Origin: Helopsaltes ochotensis | Taxonomy: Eukaryota > Chordata > Aves > Passeriformes > Locustellidae | Assembly (NCBI GenBank): GCA_013400155.1 | Contig: VXBM01000268.1 | Span: 312,400 to 376,399 of the forward strand | Length of the DNA stretch: 64,000 bases | Direction of reading: 5' to 3' | In this document: positions 1-12,129 of the stretch, piece by piece | Layout of the letters: every line of letters begins with the position of its first letter | Position numbering within the stretch: the first letter of the stretch is position 1 | The notes under the pieces: generated by a model | The model's database searches: none | Told to the model about the DNA's origin: nothing | The model's input: only the letters and a program-made list of their open reading frames with translations | Position numbers and translations under genes: made by a program

Positions 1-3000
1 TGATTATCAAAAAGAGCAGGGGCAATATAATTATTTTTGGTTTTGTTAGTCTCTATCATTCAGGCTGGCAGCCAACTTTTTTTCTTTCAGAAAGTGGATT
101 TCCAGAAAGTTTAGGGGTGTTTACAGTCTTTTTTTACAAGCTGGCTGATACAGACTGGAAGGCTGTCCATTGAGCTTTTCCTTATGATTTTAATGCTCCT
201 CTTACAGGGTCTCTTTGAAGAATTTTAAGTGAATCTAAACAAAGCCCTTACTGAATGTAACATTACTATAAACCAGTGCAATTCTTTTCATATCTTGAAA
301 AAAATAGGTAATGAAAGCATGCTGGTGCCATGGCTCCAGTCTTGCAATCAGAGGAGTTTTCTTCAGTATAAAGCGTAAGTAGGAAAGAGAAGCTACAGAA
401 CTGAGAAATCTCACCAACCAAGGTACTGGCTGTTTATTACTGGGCACTGAAAGCAAAGTGAAAATGGCCTCCTGCCCACTTCTGTAGGTTTTGTGATCAC
501 AGAGAAATCCTCCAAACCCAAAGACTGAAACAACTGCATTTACTGTAAAGTGAGACACACTTGTGGGTTCCTTCTCATGAGTCTGTTTTCCAACGTGATT
601 GTCTTTGAAGCATATAGCCTTTATCATGTGCAATAAATTATACTTTGCTGTAATGTTGCCTTGCTAAAATATGCTAAGAAAGCTTTGAGCAATATTTACA
701 AATAGTTTAAGTGTCATAACAATACACCCACTACTCAGGTTTCCATCGATTTTACTGTAATAAGAATTGTAATAAAGGATACCATTTTTAAGTATTATGA
801 AAGTATTCTGTATAAAGAAAGATAATTGGGAGAAAAATCCCTAAAACCTATATCAAAATCATTTTGCAAATTCTACAATCACAGCTGTCAAAAAAACTAA
901 CTGCAATCTCTCATCTAAGAGGAATTATCTAGTTCTGTGCTGGTGCTGCTTGTCTTTCTTTCTGTCCCACATAAGTAGTTAATTTACTCAGAAAGATCAA
1001 AGCTCAGCTACTGCCACAATTAAAAAAAAAACAAAAAACACAAACAAAAAAAAAAAAAACAGGTTGCTATAAATAAATAAATTAATATTAATAAATTTGA
1101 GTTATGCTACTGAAAAGAACAACCGTCTTACTTTCCCATTCAGGATAAAGTTCCATCCTGAACATAGCAAGTGTTAAATTCTGCTGCCTGTTACATGAGT
1201 GTAAAGCTGGTGTAATTCCTCTACCACAGAAAGAAGCCATTCAAATTAAACATCAGTTCAAAAGATGGAAGATCCAGACCTTCCTCCAAGCATTTGAAAG
1301 TCACTCCAATATATTTATTAATGAATACTTCTATTGCATCTAGCTTTATGTTTTTAAAACCTTCCTTAGGGAAACTAAGAAAGGCATTTGAAAACAAGCT
1401 AAGGTCTTGGTTTTTTTTTTCCTATCCGCCTTTATTTTTATTTGCTATTTTTAATGGAGTGTTGAATATACCAGCTCCACTTGTCAGTAACAAGGGCCTG
1501 TTTCAACCTACCGGCATCAATGAGTGCTATGGGGTGAATTTTTCCTAGTTTTCTTCTAGCAGGTTACTACAGCTGTCGATCCACACCACTTAGGTCTTGA
1601 CAGAAACATAACCATGTTATATGGGTATATACGGAATGAGTGGTTAAAGTATATTAGAAAGCATATACGCTGAAGTGGATCATTATTTTCAGCCTAAGAA
1701 CGCAAGGCAACACCTGAGGGCTGTTTCTCTAGTTGAAGCTTGATGTTATTTGGTTAACCAAAAGGAAATATGGTGTAATCTAGAGAACTCATCCTCCATC
1801 TCCCACGCATATTGTCTGCTGTCCTACTTTACTGGATCTACCTAAAGCCAAGAGCAGCACTTGTGAAAAGAAAAGCCTAACCACTCTGGCCATGCCTGTG
1901 TCAGCTTCTCAATGGCACTGTCAATATGCATTATAGCCTAGCTGCATTTTTAGTGTAGCAACTGAGGAAAATATTTTAGGTGAAATCCAAAGTAATATAC
2001 CCCACAGTCAAAATTCTTCCAAAGACCAATATGTGTTTTCATATTAATAGCAATGTTTAGATCTGCTGCCCTCCTACCATTACACTGATATATTTGGGGA
2101 GATTATTGATTTTTTTCTTTTCTGGAAAAAGCAAGCAAACAAATGTTTTATTTTACAAATTAGGTGTACAAGTAGGTTTACTTGCAGTTAGCATAACTCT
2201 CAGAAGAAAATAACCTCTGCATTTAATAAGCAGCAGACAAGAATTGTCCAGTAAATTCCAGGGCAGAGTGCTTGCTCAGATGAGCTACAAAGCAAGCTGG
2301 AATGGAAGGGAACTTGTAGGTCCCTGTCTAGTATTAAATTTTCAGTCTTGATGTGATTGTATTATTTTATCTCTGTGAATTTAGCACATTTGATATATGG
2401 TTATAGCCCAATAAATGTAACAATAAATATCACATTTGTATTCAATTTCAGAGGTCTCTTTCCCTCCCTCACACCAGCAGCAATGGGTGTGATCTTATAA
2501 GGCTCTGACTGTAAATAATCTGGTTAAATACAAGGTTACTGATGCACTGACAATATAGAGAGTCACGGAGGCTGTGGTAGAGATTCAAGGCCTCAGATGT
2601 GTCTCCTTGCCTCAGTCAAAGCAGATGTATATGATTCTGAAAAAGCAATGCATAATCTATTTCTGTTTGTTCAATAAAGGAACTGTATATTTACCATATC
2701 TTTAGGGATTACTTTTTATTGTTTTCAGGGAAATAATTTCAATGCTTGCAAATTGTTGGATGCCATTCCCTTGTACATTTTTAAATATGATATGCAGGGA
2801 AAAATTTCTTGTTCTAATCATTTTATTTAGAATAGAATATCTATGTGTAATCTAGGAGATGAAATATGATATCTTTATTAAAGAGGAACATTCTAGCTCT
2901 ATTACACTTACAGGTCTGCCAGTATATCCATTAAGGAATCCATTTTTCAGACTTTTAACACTTGTCTGTATTCATACTGGAGAGAAACTTGGCACTCAGG

Positions 3001-3378
3001 TTTATAGCCCAGGAGCAATTTGTGCTGCTATTTACAAATGTCTCTTGGTATTCATTTAAAAAAATGTTTTTCTATTAAATGCCTGAAAACCATTTGGTTA
3101 TTTAAAATGCAAATGGGAACAATATTAAAAAGAGCGCTGCTGACTGCTCTAAGAGTCCCATGCTGTAGTCTGATAATACTTCTGCCATATGAAGTTTATC
3201 ATATTAAAACATTTTAGAATGAGCTGAAGGGCAGGAGATCTGGCATTTTTTGACATTAGAGAGCTTATGTGCCCATAAAAGAGCTGTTTCTCTTTACCAT
3301 TTAGCTAATACATATTTTAAAAGTTGTGTATGCACTCATTTGTGCATCATAATGATCCAAAGCTCCTTATAATGGTAA
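1..3378. other. Unassigned AT-rich noncoding DNA
   Basis: I see no gene, RNA or recognisable transposon here. Open frames are short (under about 135 codons), lack family motifs and have no coding-like third-position bias. The only clear structure is an A-rich low-complexity tract at 1021-1060. Intron of a large gene or intergenic desert cannot be told apart from sequence alone. Confidence 0.6.
1021..1060. repeat. A-rich low-complexity tract
   Basis: Runs of A interrupted by single C bases over about 40 bases. No retroelement body is recognisable on either side, so it is listed as simple low-complexity sequence. Confidence 0.8.
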
Positions 3379-3746
3379 ATCACAGAATCACAGAATCAAG
3401 TAGGTTGGAAGAGACCTCAAGATAATCAAGTCCAACCCATGCCCTAACACCTCAACTAAACCATGGCACAGAGTGCCACTTCCAGTCTTTTTAAAATACA
3501 TCCAGGGATGGTGAATCCACCACCTCCCTAGGCATTCAATTCTAGTACTTTATTACCCTTTCTGTAAAAAACTTTTCCCTTGTATCCAGCCTCTATTTCC
3601 CTTGGCACAGCTTAAGATTTTGTCCTCTCATTCTGTCAGTTGCTGCCTGGAGAAAGAGACCGACCCCCAGCTGGCTAAAACCACATTTCAGGCAGAGGTA
3701 GAGAGGGATAAGGTCACCTCTCAGTCTCCCTTTCTCCAGTCTAACA
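3379..3746 (-). mobile_element. CR1 LINE, 3'-end fragment
   Basis: The left edge carries two copies of the CACAGAATCA unit followed by GGTTGGAAGAGACCTCAAG. This is the reverse complement of the conserved CR1 3' end, so the element lies on the minus strand. The sequence then follows the CR1 3' region in order: the AAGTCCAACCC segment, 'catccagggatggtgaatcc', the 'cctatttcccttggcacag'-like segment, and 'aaggtcacctctcagtctcc' before it stops. About 370 bases remain, so this is the usual heavily 5'-truncated copy. The short open frames on both strands here are translations of this non-coding tail, not genes. Confidence 0.93.
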
Positions 3747-4176
3747 AGTTTTATAAAAAAAGGCAAAACAGTAACCAACGAATTTATATAATACTGTGGT
3801 TTATTTCAGTACTGACCCTATTTATATCTGAAATCATAGCATAATGCAGTTTATACTAGTCATTTTAGATTTTTTCTTAATTCTAATAAAATACTAAAAA
3901 TAAAAATTTAAAACAACAATAATAATAATTCTACCAAAGTATATCATTTTACAAGGGAAAGTGTGGTTGATCCAAAGTACCACAACCAACTAAATCACAT
4001 CACATCTTCCAGTTGTACAGTCTGAATGTAAATTTATAGGGATTTAAATCAAATAGGCCTTTGCTTCTCTGTTTATAAATTTTCATTTTAATTTTCTCTT
4101 CAGATAGAAGCCCTTTTCTTCTGAAATTAAAATAACTATTACCATCTTATTGTCTGGACTGCACTTATGTCAAGAA

Positions 4177-4232
4177 GGGCTGGACCAGGTGATCCTTGAG
4201 AACACCTTCTGGGCTGGTATTCTATGATTCCA
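4177..4232 (+). mobile_element. CR1-type 3' tail remnant
   Basis: A 56-base stretch reads GGCTGGACCAGGTGATCCTT, then a diverged middle, then TATTCTATGATTCCA. This matches the last part of CR1 (ggttggactagatgatcctt ... attctatgattctatg) in the plus orientation. No body is visible upstream, so it could be an extremely truncated CR1 or the tail of a CR1-mobilised SINE whose head has decayed. Confidence 0.75.
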
Positions 4233-7200
4233 TTATTTGTTCTGAAAAAAATCTGGAAAAAGGATCTTTATCCTCCCCAGATGTAAGTTAAGAGCTCTGA
4301 TGACTTTGTACTGTTTTAAATCCTGGGAGAGATTACCCTGAGCTCATAATAAACACATTTTAAGTTCTTAAATAATTTGAGAAAGGTTGGAAGCATAGCA
4401 TCTATAAACTATTGATATCAAACCTCATCATAAATAAAGTTCTATTCCTACTTCCTCATTTAACCCCCTTTTTTTTTTACAGTAAATAAACTTAAAATTA
4501 TAAATAGGATTTTAATAACTTCTTATCAGACTGGATTTCTTAATTTTGTGCAAACTACTGTAGTCTGAGCTGAAAGCACTGAAGAAAATATTACAAAGAA
4601 ATGAAATCCAAAGTCAAGTGGTCTCTTTACCTTCAGGTCATTTCAGATTTTAAGGGTTTAGAAAAGGCCCATCAAGCTCCATTTAGACTTCAGGAATAAC
4701 TCCTTAAAGCATTTCTGTAAACAAAATGATTCATAGCATAGATTTTTTTGTTCAATTTTGTAGTTGCTGTTCCTCAGTTAAGAAAAGTGTATAGGGATTT
4801 TTTTTTTTCAAGACTGTACTTTTCACTTCTGCAAACCTAATTTTTAGTCTTCGGTTCTGAAAAATCAGAGGCTATTTAGAATACAATAAAGAATAAAATG
4901 TGATCAATTGTAAGAAGTATTTCTGCGAAGTCTGAACAAAGTGGGAATCAGAATTGCAGCCCCAAGTATTTAAATAAGCTATTACAAAAGGAGTGCTAGG
5001 AACCATTATATTCCATGATTTCTTGTGAATAATAGAAATGCTCTCTATCAAGTATTTTTACTTAAATGTAATAAATGTTTGAGAGAGATGGTGTTCATCT
5101 ATCGTAACCTTTCATGCCACTACTGTTGGTATTGTTATAACTATGTCTATTAAAAACATGCTCTAGAAGCTATTAAAAATACTCTAAAACCTACAAAGAA
5201 GTGTAGTTTTAACCACTATACATTAGTATCTCCATCTTTCAGTGGTGTGTCATTTATGCTTTAATGACATCAGTGTAGAATTTCAGCATTCTTACACTAA
5301 AAATGCCTGTCATATACAAACAACATTATGGCACTTTCTGTATAATATGCCTATAGTAGCGCTATTATTTAATGGTGTGCTTTTATATTGCTGAAGTTTT
5401 AAAGGATAAATGTGCCTACATTGTATACTAGTGCTGGGGCTAGTAAATAGGATTGTTTGTTGTTAATGAGGTGACCATTAACACCTCTTCACCTCTAGTT
5501 ATGATGGTCCAGTAAACCTCCTGTTCATGTCTGAAGCTGTTTACTGGTGGAACACAATGAGGTGCTGTAAGAATTTGGCTGAAGAGGGCTGGGTTTGCCC
5601 AGTTTTCACCGTTTGGGCTTAATTCCAGAAGGCATCCCCACTCCTCTCGCTATATTCCAAGGAACAACCAAATTAAGTATTTTCTTGGACTTTTGTAGTT
5701 AAATTTAGGAAGTCTGTCCTATGTGACCACACTGTGTTCAAAATTGCTGCTTAGGCACAGCTGCGAATCTGACTCAAACGGGGATCAACCAAGAAATAAA
5801 GAGGGGAAAAGTGCTTGTTTCCAGGCATATGGAGCCATGCATGCTATCGCTGTTTCCATGCAGCAGCACCACGTGAAATCACAGTAACATTGCTTTTAAG
5901 GCCTTGGTTTATTGGATTTGGTGAGATCTACTATCCGAAATACATCTGCTTCTTGTTCATGCAACATGAGCAATGTTTATGAATTCATGAAGAAATATTT
6001 CTTAGAGTGTTCTGTAAGACTGAAATATCTGCAGTGGCTTTCTAGGTGGAAAATAGGCCAGTAGAAAGATTATTTGTGTGTGCTTAATTAGTGAACAAGG
6101 CAAAAAATATACATTTTCTCTTTGTAGTACCGAGCATTTAGTTTAGAATATCATTTTCACATCTAGGATACAGTTTTATGAAAGTGGTTTTTTATACTGC
6201 ATTACACACTTACAAAAGCATTTATAATACAGTTTTTTAAATTTTTTTGATTATGTGTTCTCTTTCATATTCTGTACACTCACAGTTTGTATATTTTTTC
6301 AAAGAGTGAGTTTACTCACTGAAATAGTAAAGTGGATTTTCAGATAAAACATGAGATTCTTTGTCTACCCACATATACCTGTATATATCCTCTTACAATA
6401 GTTAAAAACTCTAATAAAATCATGCCAAGACAATCCTTACCATTAAAATCTTTATTACATTTATAAATTATTGAATACAAAATATGCCATTGTATTATAT
6501 ATTATGAATCTAAATTGACTGGATGTGGGAGAAGTCTTGGGCTATGGTGAAATTTGAGAAATGACGTGAATGTATCCCATCACAAGAGAATGTATCCTTT
6601 AATAATGACATCAGTTTCACATCTACTAAAGTAGTTCGAGTGGGGTAGGTTATTTAACTCCAATGAACCAAGCTTTCAAATCCAGTTAAATATCTCCTTG
6701 GCTTTCTTTTGGGAATGACATGGCACGGTCTTTGGAAAATGGAACCCTTTTAATTCTGATGACCTCTGTCACCGTTCGTATCCACACCACATCCAGGTCA
6801 GTGTTGGCAACTGCTGCAGGAGTCCTTGTCACGGTGATGGTTACACAAATACCTGGTCCCAACTCAGGCCTGCAGCCCATCTGCTTAATACTTTCTTAAA
6901 AGAAAGTCTTAAAGCTGTTGCTGTAGCTTGACATTAAACCTTACTCAGTTTAAATAAGGAGTATTAATTGGGATATATTTTCACCAATTCTAGGGTAATT
7001 TATTCTCATAAATGAGAGGATGATAGTTCACTAGTTAGCATGCAGAAAAACTCTTTTATTCATTTAGATTAATTAATATAATATGATAAAAGTGCAAGTC
7101 TGCCACTGTAAGAAATAATTTCATATGCAGTTGGAAGAAGATGCTGGTTGTTCAGAGGAAGCAGAGGCTTTAGCTGAGATGCCGGGATTCTGATCCCATG

Positions 7201-10200
7201 ACACTTAAGAATAATTACGAACTACACATGCAACAGAAGCAGCAGCAATTTTGGTACATTTAAACCCCCACTTTACCTGCAAACTTACTGGTCTTTAAGC
7301 TGAGACAGGTGGGATAATCAGGTGAATAGAAGCCCTTCAGCTAATGTGTGCTGTTCAACACACACCTATGTGTGTATTTGGAAAAGGAAGTCTGTCTTGT
7401 TTTGCTGCTGAGGCAGCCACAAAATGTCAAGATAATCTTAATTTATCCATTAAAAATGTAGGCCCATATTTAAGAGTCATCAGCAATAAAGGAAAATATA
7501 CTGAATCATTTCAAGTGCATGCTAATCATTTAATGTAATAAATGGAGCAACTCTAATTATCTCCCGAGGAAATGATTTCACACTAAAACAATGGAAATGA
7601 AGAGGTTAGTTTGGGAGCATTATACACAGATGAAAATTACTCATCTGAATCTAGAGGATATTTCAAATAAATAGAAAGGATTGCTTATGCCTTTTCAGTA
7701 ATCATTTTGTGCTATGAGAGAAAGAGTAAACGATGGCGAAGATATTTAGTAATTTGCACTCAGGCAGCGAGGCTTTCACAGGTACCGTTATACAACCAAG
7801 CACTGTTCCTTTTCACTGAGACACTGCTTAACATGAGATCAATGTCATAACTACAGGTTCAGAATGTAGTTGAAGGGTGAACAAGAGAAGTAATATATTT
7901 TTCTTTTATATTTGTTAATTAGAGTCTGCATTAGAATTTGTAGGTTTGAAATTGATAATATCTATAAGCCTTTCCCTTGGGGTCTCTGTGACTCTTTATT
8001 TTTAAAGGGATAAATAAAAATATTTGTGATTTTTCTCCCCAAACTAAATCCCATGAAAGCTTATTTTGGAAATTCAACACATTTTTAGACAAAAAAAAAA
8101 AAAAAAAAAAGCAGCAAACTTTTGAATAAGATGTAAAAATTTCTCAGGGAGTGGGGTTAAAATTGAGTTTAATGATTCAGTCCATTCCCTCCAAGGGAGC
8201 TGATTTCACTGCAAGCTAAAATGTTTTGTTAAATTATGTACTTCAGTTGCTTGGGTGTTATGTCTCTCTTGGAGAAGCACATGAAATGAGCACTATCCTC
8301 CTAGGCATTTTAAAAACACATCCACATTAAATAGAATATATATACAGTGGTTGAGCATAGAGTCTTTTTAAACTAGATAACAAAATGATTTTGACTTGTT
8401 TTAAAATCTTTTTTCCTTAAATGGCTCTAAAGCTAAGACTAAAAGATAGATAATGTGGACTGAAAATTTTTCCCCTTGCTTTCAGTTTCATGGAGAATAG
8501 CACATTATAGGTACTTCCCTTTGTGCAAGAATCACATCAAATGCCAGGAAAAATACATCTGTTTTGGCTACATATTTAACAGCATGCTTTCCAGAACCAT
8601 CAATTTGTCTTTATTAATACATCAAGTGCAGTTTGTTTAAAATGTTTGTCCATTCCACTGCCGTGCTACTACAGATATTATTACCTTATACTTATTACTA
8701 AAATTGGATAAGATAGAAAGGAATACAGCTCTTCTCCATAGTGAGGGATATGACCTAGTTCAAGTCAAATTAGTGCACAGTGATTCTAGAAGTATAAATA
8801 GACAACTGCAACTTTTTGAAGGTCTGCATTTATTCTGAAGCTGACAAGAGTATTTCACAAGAGACTAGACAATTGGTTTTTTTTATCATAAGATTACTGT
8901 TCATCATGTACAAGAAAACAATTGTTATCAGGTATGAACTTAATTGGAATCAACTGCAGCAGTCTTTACAGGAATTTACCGAAATATCTGCCATTCAGAG
9001 CTGGCTTACCATAATATTCTCTATGGAATAGTTGACCACAGGATTCTCATTCACAAACAGCCAGGTTAAACAGTTAAATGCTAGCAAATCCTGCATAGCC
9101 CTGTGGGAAATTTCACTTTAATCCCGAACTTATAGGAGGACAATCAAAGCCCAAAGCCTGGGTAACAAATCTGATCCTCTGTTGCAATCTGTGTCCTCAT
9201 GGGAAGGAGAGAGATGCTCCCTGTACAAGCCTGAGATGGATAAATACCTAAATGATGAGATAGATGGGGAATGCAGAAGAAGCGTCTGGCTTCAGCCATT
9301 CGCTTCCAATTTCACATTACATTGTGAAAGGCAATTCTTGTGCAGCTTGGGAACAGCCAGTCCTGATTACTATAAGTTGAAGTGTGGCTTAAGGAATGAT
9401 TAATGACAGTGTCAGGAGAAAACAAAGCACAATGAGAGTTATCTCTAATCCACCTGCTTGCAGATGCTATAGTAAGGGAATGAAAATGGCCCCAGCGAGC
9501 CCTGATAATAAAAAAATCAAAATAGAAAGGTGCAAAGCTGTAGATATGTATTAATCTGATATATAAAAACTAGGTCTTAGCTTGAATAAAGCATTAGGCA
9601 TGAATGGAGCCCCATAGGTGATAGATATTAGAGCATAGTGGACTTCACATTGTCTGTATTTTTTAAATCAAACAGAACTGTTCCCTTCAGTATTGCCTTT
9701 GACATTAATAGGTTGGTATTTGAAAAGTCACAGTTCACTAGATGAGCAGGCTTGTGAGTTCAAGCTCATTAAACAAAACCCCTTTTTGTTGCTTAAAAAA
9801 AAGTGACACCATACCACCACCTTGTGGTTTGGTGATGCAGAGGCCCACGGAGGAGAGAGCTGCGTTCTCAGTTCCACAGATGAAGCACAGTTAAAATAAC
9901 TCCTTTCTTTTTGAAAGGCAAAAAGCTCGCAAGCTCCTTCAGCAAGCACACAATACCTCTGAAAGGCGGCCTGGCCAATTCAAAGGATTCTTGGCCAGTT
10001 TTCCAGGTAGGTTTGCTCTAATTCAAGACTGGGGCTATTGCAAAGGAAGGGCAGTCACTCATCACAGCTACGACTGAATATGCACATTATGGTGGTTTCT
10101 TTCAACTTGATTGCAGCTACTCAGCTTCTCTCCCTTCCTGACCTATCCGTCTTCCGAAACTTCACATCCGCTGGGAAATCTTGCACAAGCTGCGTAGTGA

Positions 10201-10980
10201 GCTGAGACCTGGGAGGATTCACAGCGCAGAGCTGTGAGACAGCCTAGCGCACTGCTCAGAGCTCGGTGGTGTTCATCCGACAGGGCACGTCCCTCCAGAT
10301 GTGCACCACTGACAGTCTGCGCTCTGATATAAATTCCAGTGTTCACATGTGAACTACTCACTTGCTTTGCAGGTTTCATCTACTGAATCTACTGATTTTG
10401 CACCATTCTAGGGAGAACACCACTGTGTCTTTTCATGAGGTAGAATTGTTAAAATTCTAGGCATGCCATGAGGTTTCCTAAAACACTGAAGCTACCCAGT
10501 AATATAAACATTTTTACTCTTGTTCGGGCACGTGTTCTCCCTATGTCGCCAAGGATATTTTGAAAATTTTAACCATCATCATGTTAGTCAGGAATATAAA
10601 GTGAAACAGAATACTTCCTGAGGCCTGCTTCTCTGCCAGGTTTAAAGGTATTGCCTCTTGTCAACAGGGAGGGAATTATTTGGCCCCACTGAGTTCAGAA
10701 ACAAAAGTCTCATTGATTTAAATGAGTCAGGATTTCAATCCCAATGGGTTTTGCCCCCTCCTTTTCCTTAATATGACCAGCAACAAGTTAAATGTTAATT
10801 TATATTTCATGGAAGTATTTTAATATTGAAAAATCTAATGAAGATTTAGCACTTGGCTTTTAATGAGGCTGACATAACTGTCGAAAGAAAGCAAATACAT
10901 TATTTTAATTGATATTAATTCATAAGTGCTCCTGATTTATATATTAAACAAAAAAGAAAGCGTCTTGTCATGCACTACAA
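4233..10980. other. Unassigned noncoding DNA
   Basis: About 6.7 kb without a recognisable gene or transposon. A pure 20-base A run lies at 8091-8110. The most coding-like frame (minus strand, 6686-6880) has no recognisable domain and no flanking splice context I can support. Some slightly GC-richer patches (around 5.5-5.9, 9.1-9.4 and 10.1-10.4 kb) could be old repeats or conserved noncoding elements, but I cannot show either. Confidence 0.55.
8091..8110. repeat. Poly(A) run, 20 bases
   Basis: Uninterrupted A20. No retrocopy body is evident next to it, so it is treated as a mononucleotide microsatellite. Confidence 0.85.
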
Positions 10981-10986
10981 TTTATT
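10981..10986 (-). promoter_or_regulatory. Candidate poly(A) signal for the minus-strand exon
   Basis: TTTATT on the plus strand reads AATAAA on the minus strand. It lies about 750 bases downstream of the stop codon at 11734 and just beyond the poly(T) tract, at the point where base composition returns to AT-rich. It is the first canonical signal I see in a suitable place for a 3' UTR running leftward. Hexamers of this kind are common by chance in AT-rich DNA, so support is weak. Confidence 0.3.
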
Positions 10987-11013
10987 GTGTATTCAGCCAT
11001 CATTTACTCAGAA

Positions 11014-11043
11014 TTTTTTTTTTTTTTTTTTTTTCTTTTTTTT
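11014..11043. repeat. Poly(T) tract at the edge of the GC-rich block
   Basis: T21, one C, then T8. It sits exactly at the left boundary of the GC-rich block, where AT-rich flank meets GC-rich sequence. On the minus strand it would be an A-rich tract at the 3' side of the orphan exon. It could be a decayed poly(A) tail of a retrocopy or simply a microsatellite inside the 3' UTR. No AATAAA lies in the 30 bases upstream of it on the minus strand, which argues against a tail. Confidence 0.8.
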
Positions 11044-11733
11044 AAGGTCCCAACTCATGCTGCAGATCAGGGCTTTCACCAGCCCTGTAAATCTGATATA
11101 CTGCTGAGAAAGGCAGTGGCCAGGATCCTCCCTCTCTCCCAGCAAGGCTGCTAGATGTCCCCTTTATCCCTTGTGGAATAAATATTGTTGCCAGACATGG
11201 GAATTGATCAAGAAGAAAAGAAAACAAAAACAGAAAGAAAACAGAAGCGTCCTTTTGACCAAAAGGGCCAAGGAATGCAACGTAACAAACCCAAGTCTGG
11301 ATGGTTTGTCAGTGTCCAGTGAGCTCCGCGTGTGGGGAAACGGGGAGCATTTCCCACAGAAATGCCATCTCATGGTGACGGCCGAGCCCTGGACTAAGGC
11401 AAGTGACATTTTCGGGGGTGTTGAAGAGAGCAGCAGTCCTGGCCTGGCCTTCCCAGATGGAGCCATGAGTGGTGGGACGGGACAGGGAGTGCCCGATGGC
11501 CCCAAAGCCAAGTGCAGAGTCTAAAGTGCCGGTGGCCACGGGGCACGGCACCTGCCCCTGCCCTGCTCGCCCCGGGGACGGCCCCGTGCCCCAGGCCCCA
11601 CGGCAGGCCATGGCAGTGAGAGGACGAAGAGCTCCTGGGGAACCTGATGATGCAGGAGGGCGGGAGGGAGCCCCAGGGGAGCGGGCTGCCTCGCTGGGAC
11701 GGGAGCAGCCGCATGGTGGGACCGGGCGCGGGT
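11044..11733 (-). other. Putative 3' UTR of the orphan GC-rich exon
   Basis: This stretch directly follows the stop codon of the minus-strand open frame. GC content is high next to the stop (about 11.3-11.73 kb) and falls toward the left. Overlapping long open frames on both strands (for example 11309-11803 and 11394-11846, minus) are expected by chance in CpG- and GC-rich sequence and do not resemble known proteins. The UTR reading depends on the adjoining frame being a terminal exon. Confidence 0.4.
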
Positions 11734-12129
11734 TCAGTTGCTGGCCTCCGAGATGGGAGCCACGTGGCCGAGCCCCGCCAAGCCACTGAAGCCTGTGCTC
11801 CAAGGGTCGGGGAGAGGGAAGAAGGGCTGGGCAGCAAGGCTTTCATTGTGGCCCAGGGCGAAGGCGAAGATGCCCGCGTTCCTCTCCATGTCCATCTGCG
11901 CCCGCCGCAGGAGCTTCATCTGGGTTTCCTCAATCTGGCTCTCCAGCTCCTGCAGGCTGAAGGGCGCCTTGGCCCCGCTCAGGAAGTGTTTGGGGCTGGG
12001 GCCGGGAAGGCACATGGCCGCGCCGCCGAGGTGGCCGCTCATCTCCTCCAGCGTGGGCGGCATGACGAAGCCGCTCTCCACGGGCGGGCCGCCGGGGGCG
12101 AAGAGCAGGCCGGCCGCCCGNTCCCTCAT
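11734..12129 (-). CDS. Partial terminal coding exon of an unidentified protein (5' side lost at N)
   Basis: On the minus strand a frame runs from the N at 12121 to a TGA at 11734-11736, about 128 secure codons. Nearly every third position in the first half is G or C, the codon-use pattern of a real GC-rich vertebrate exon and unlike the AT-rich flanks. The product starts with a Pro/Gly-rich segment ([20 protein letters not shown]), then [11 protein letters not shown], then an amphipathic, probably helical segment [20 protein letters not shown], then an aromatic/Pro-rich tail ending in APISEASN. There is no signal peptide or membrane segment. An ATG lies at 12127-12129, but it is beyond the N and the sequence upstream is AT-rich and noncoding, so I do not trust it as the start. 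The N probably marks a collapsed assembly gap, with the rest of the protein missing. The composition suggests the C-terminal tail of a regulatory protein, but I do not recognise the family. A decayed retrocopy is less likely because the frame is intact. Confidence 0.55.
   Translation of the reverse strand: MRXRAAGLLFAPGGPPVESGFVMPPTLEEMSGHLGGAAMCLPGPSPKHFLSGAKAPFSLQELESQIEETQMKLLRRAQMDMERNAGIFAFALGHNESLAAQPFFPLPDPWSTGFSGLAGLGHVAPISEASN
12121..12121. other. Ambiguous base / probable assembly join
   Basis: This is the only N in the window. It falls exactly at the right edge of the GC-rich coding block: the left side is CpG-rich coding sequence, and the right side turns AT-rich within about 20 bases. 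A lone N at a composition break is typical of two contigs joined with an unresolved gap, and GC-rich avian exons are often the missing part. Confidence 0.7.

Noticed and set aside
6686..6880. Minus-strand 64-codon frame in a slightly GC-richer patch
   Set aside because: The product resembles nothing I know, there is no third-position bias, and no acceptor or donor sequence frames it convincingly.
11309..11846. Several long overlapping frames on both strands in the GC-rich block
   Set aside because: Few stop codons are expected in GC- and CpG-rich DNA. These frames are Pro/Ser/Arg-rich, overlap each other, and lack the third-position pattern seen in the 11734-12129 minus frame.
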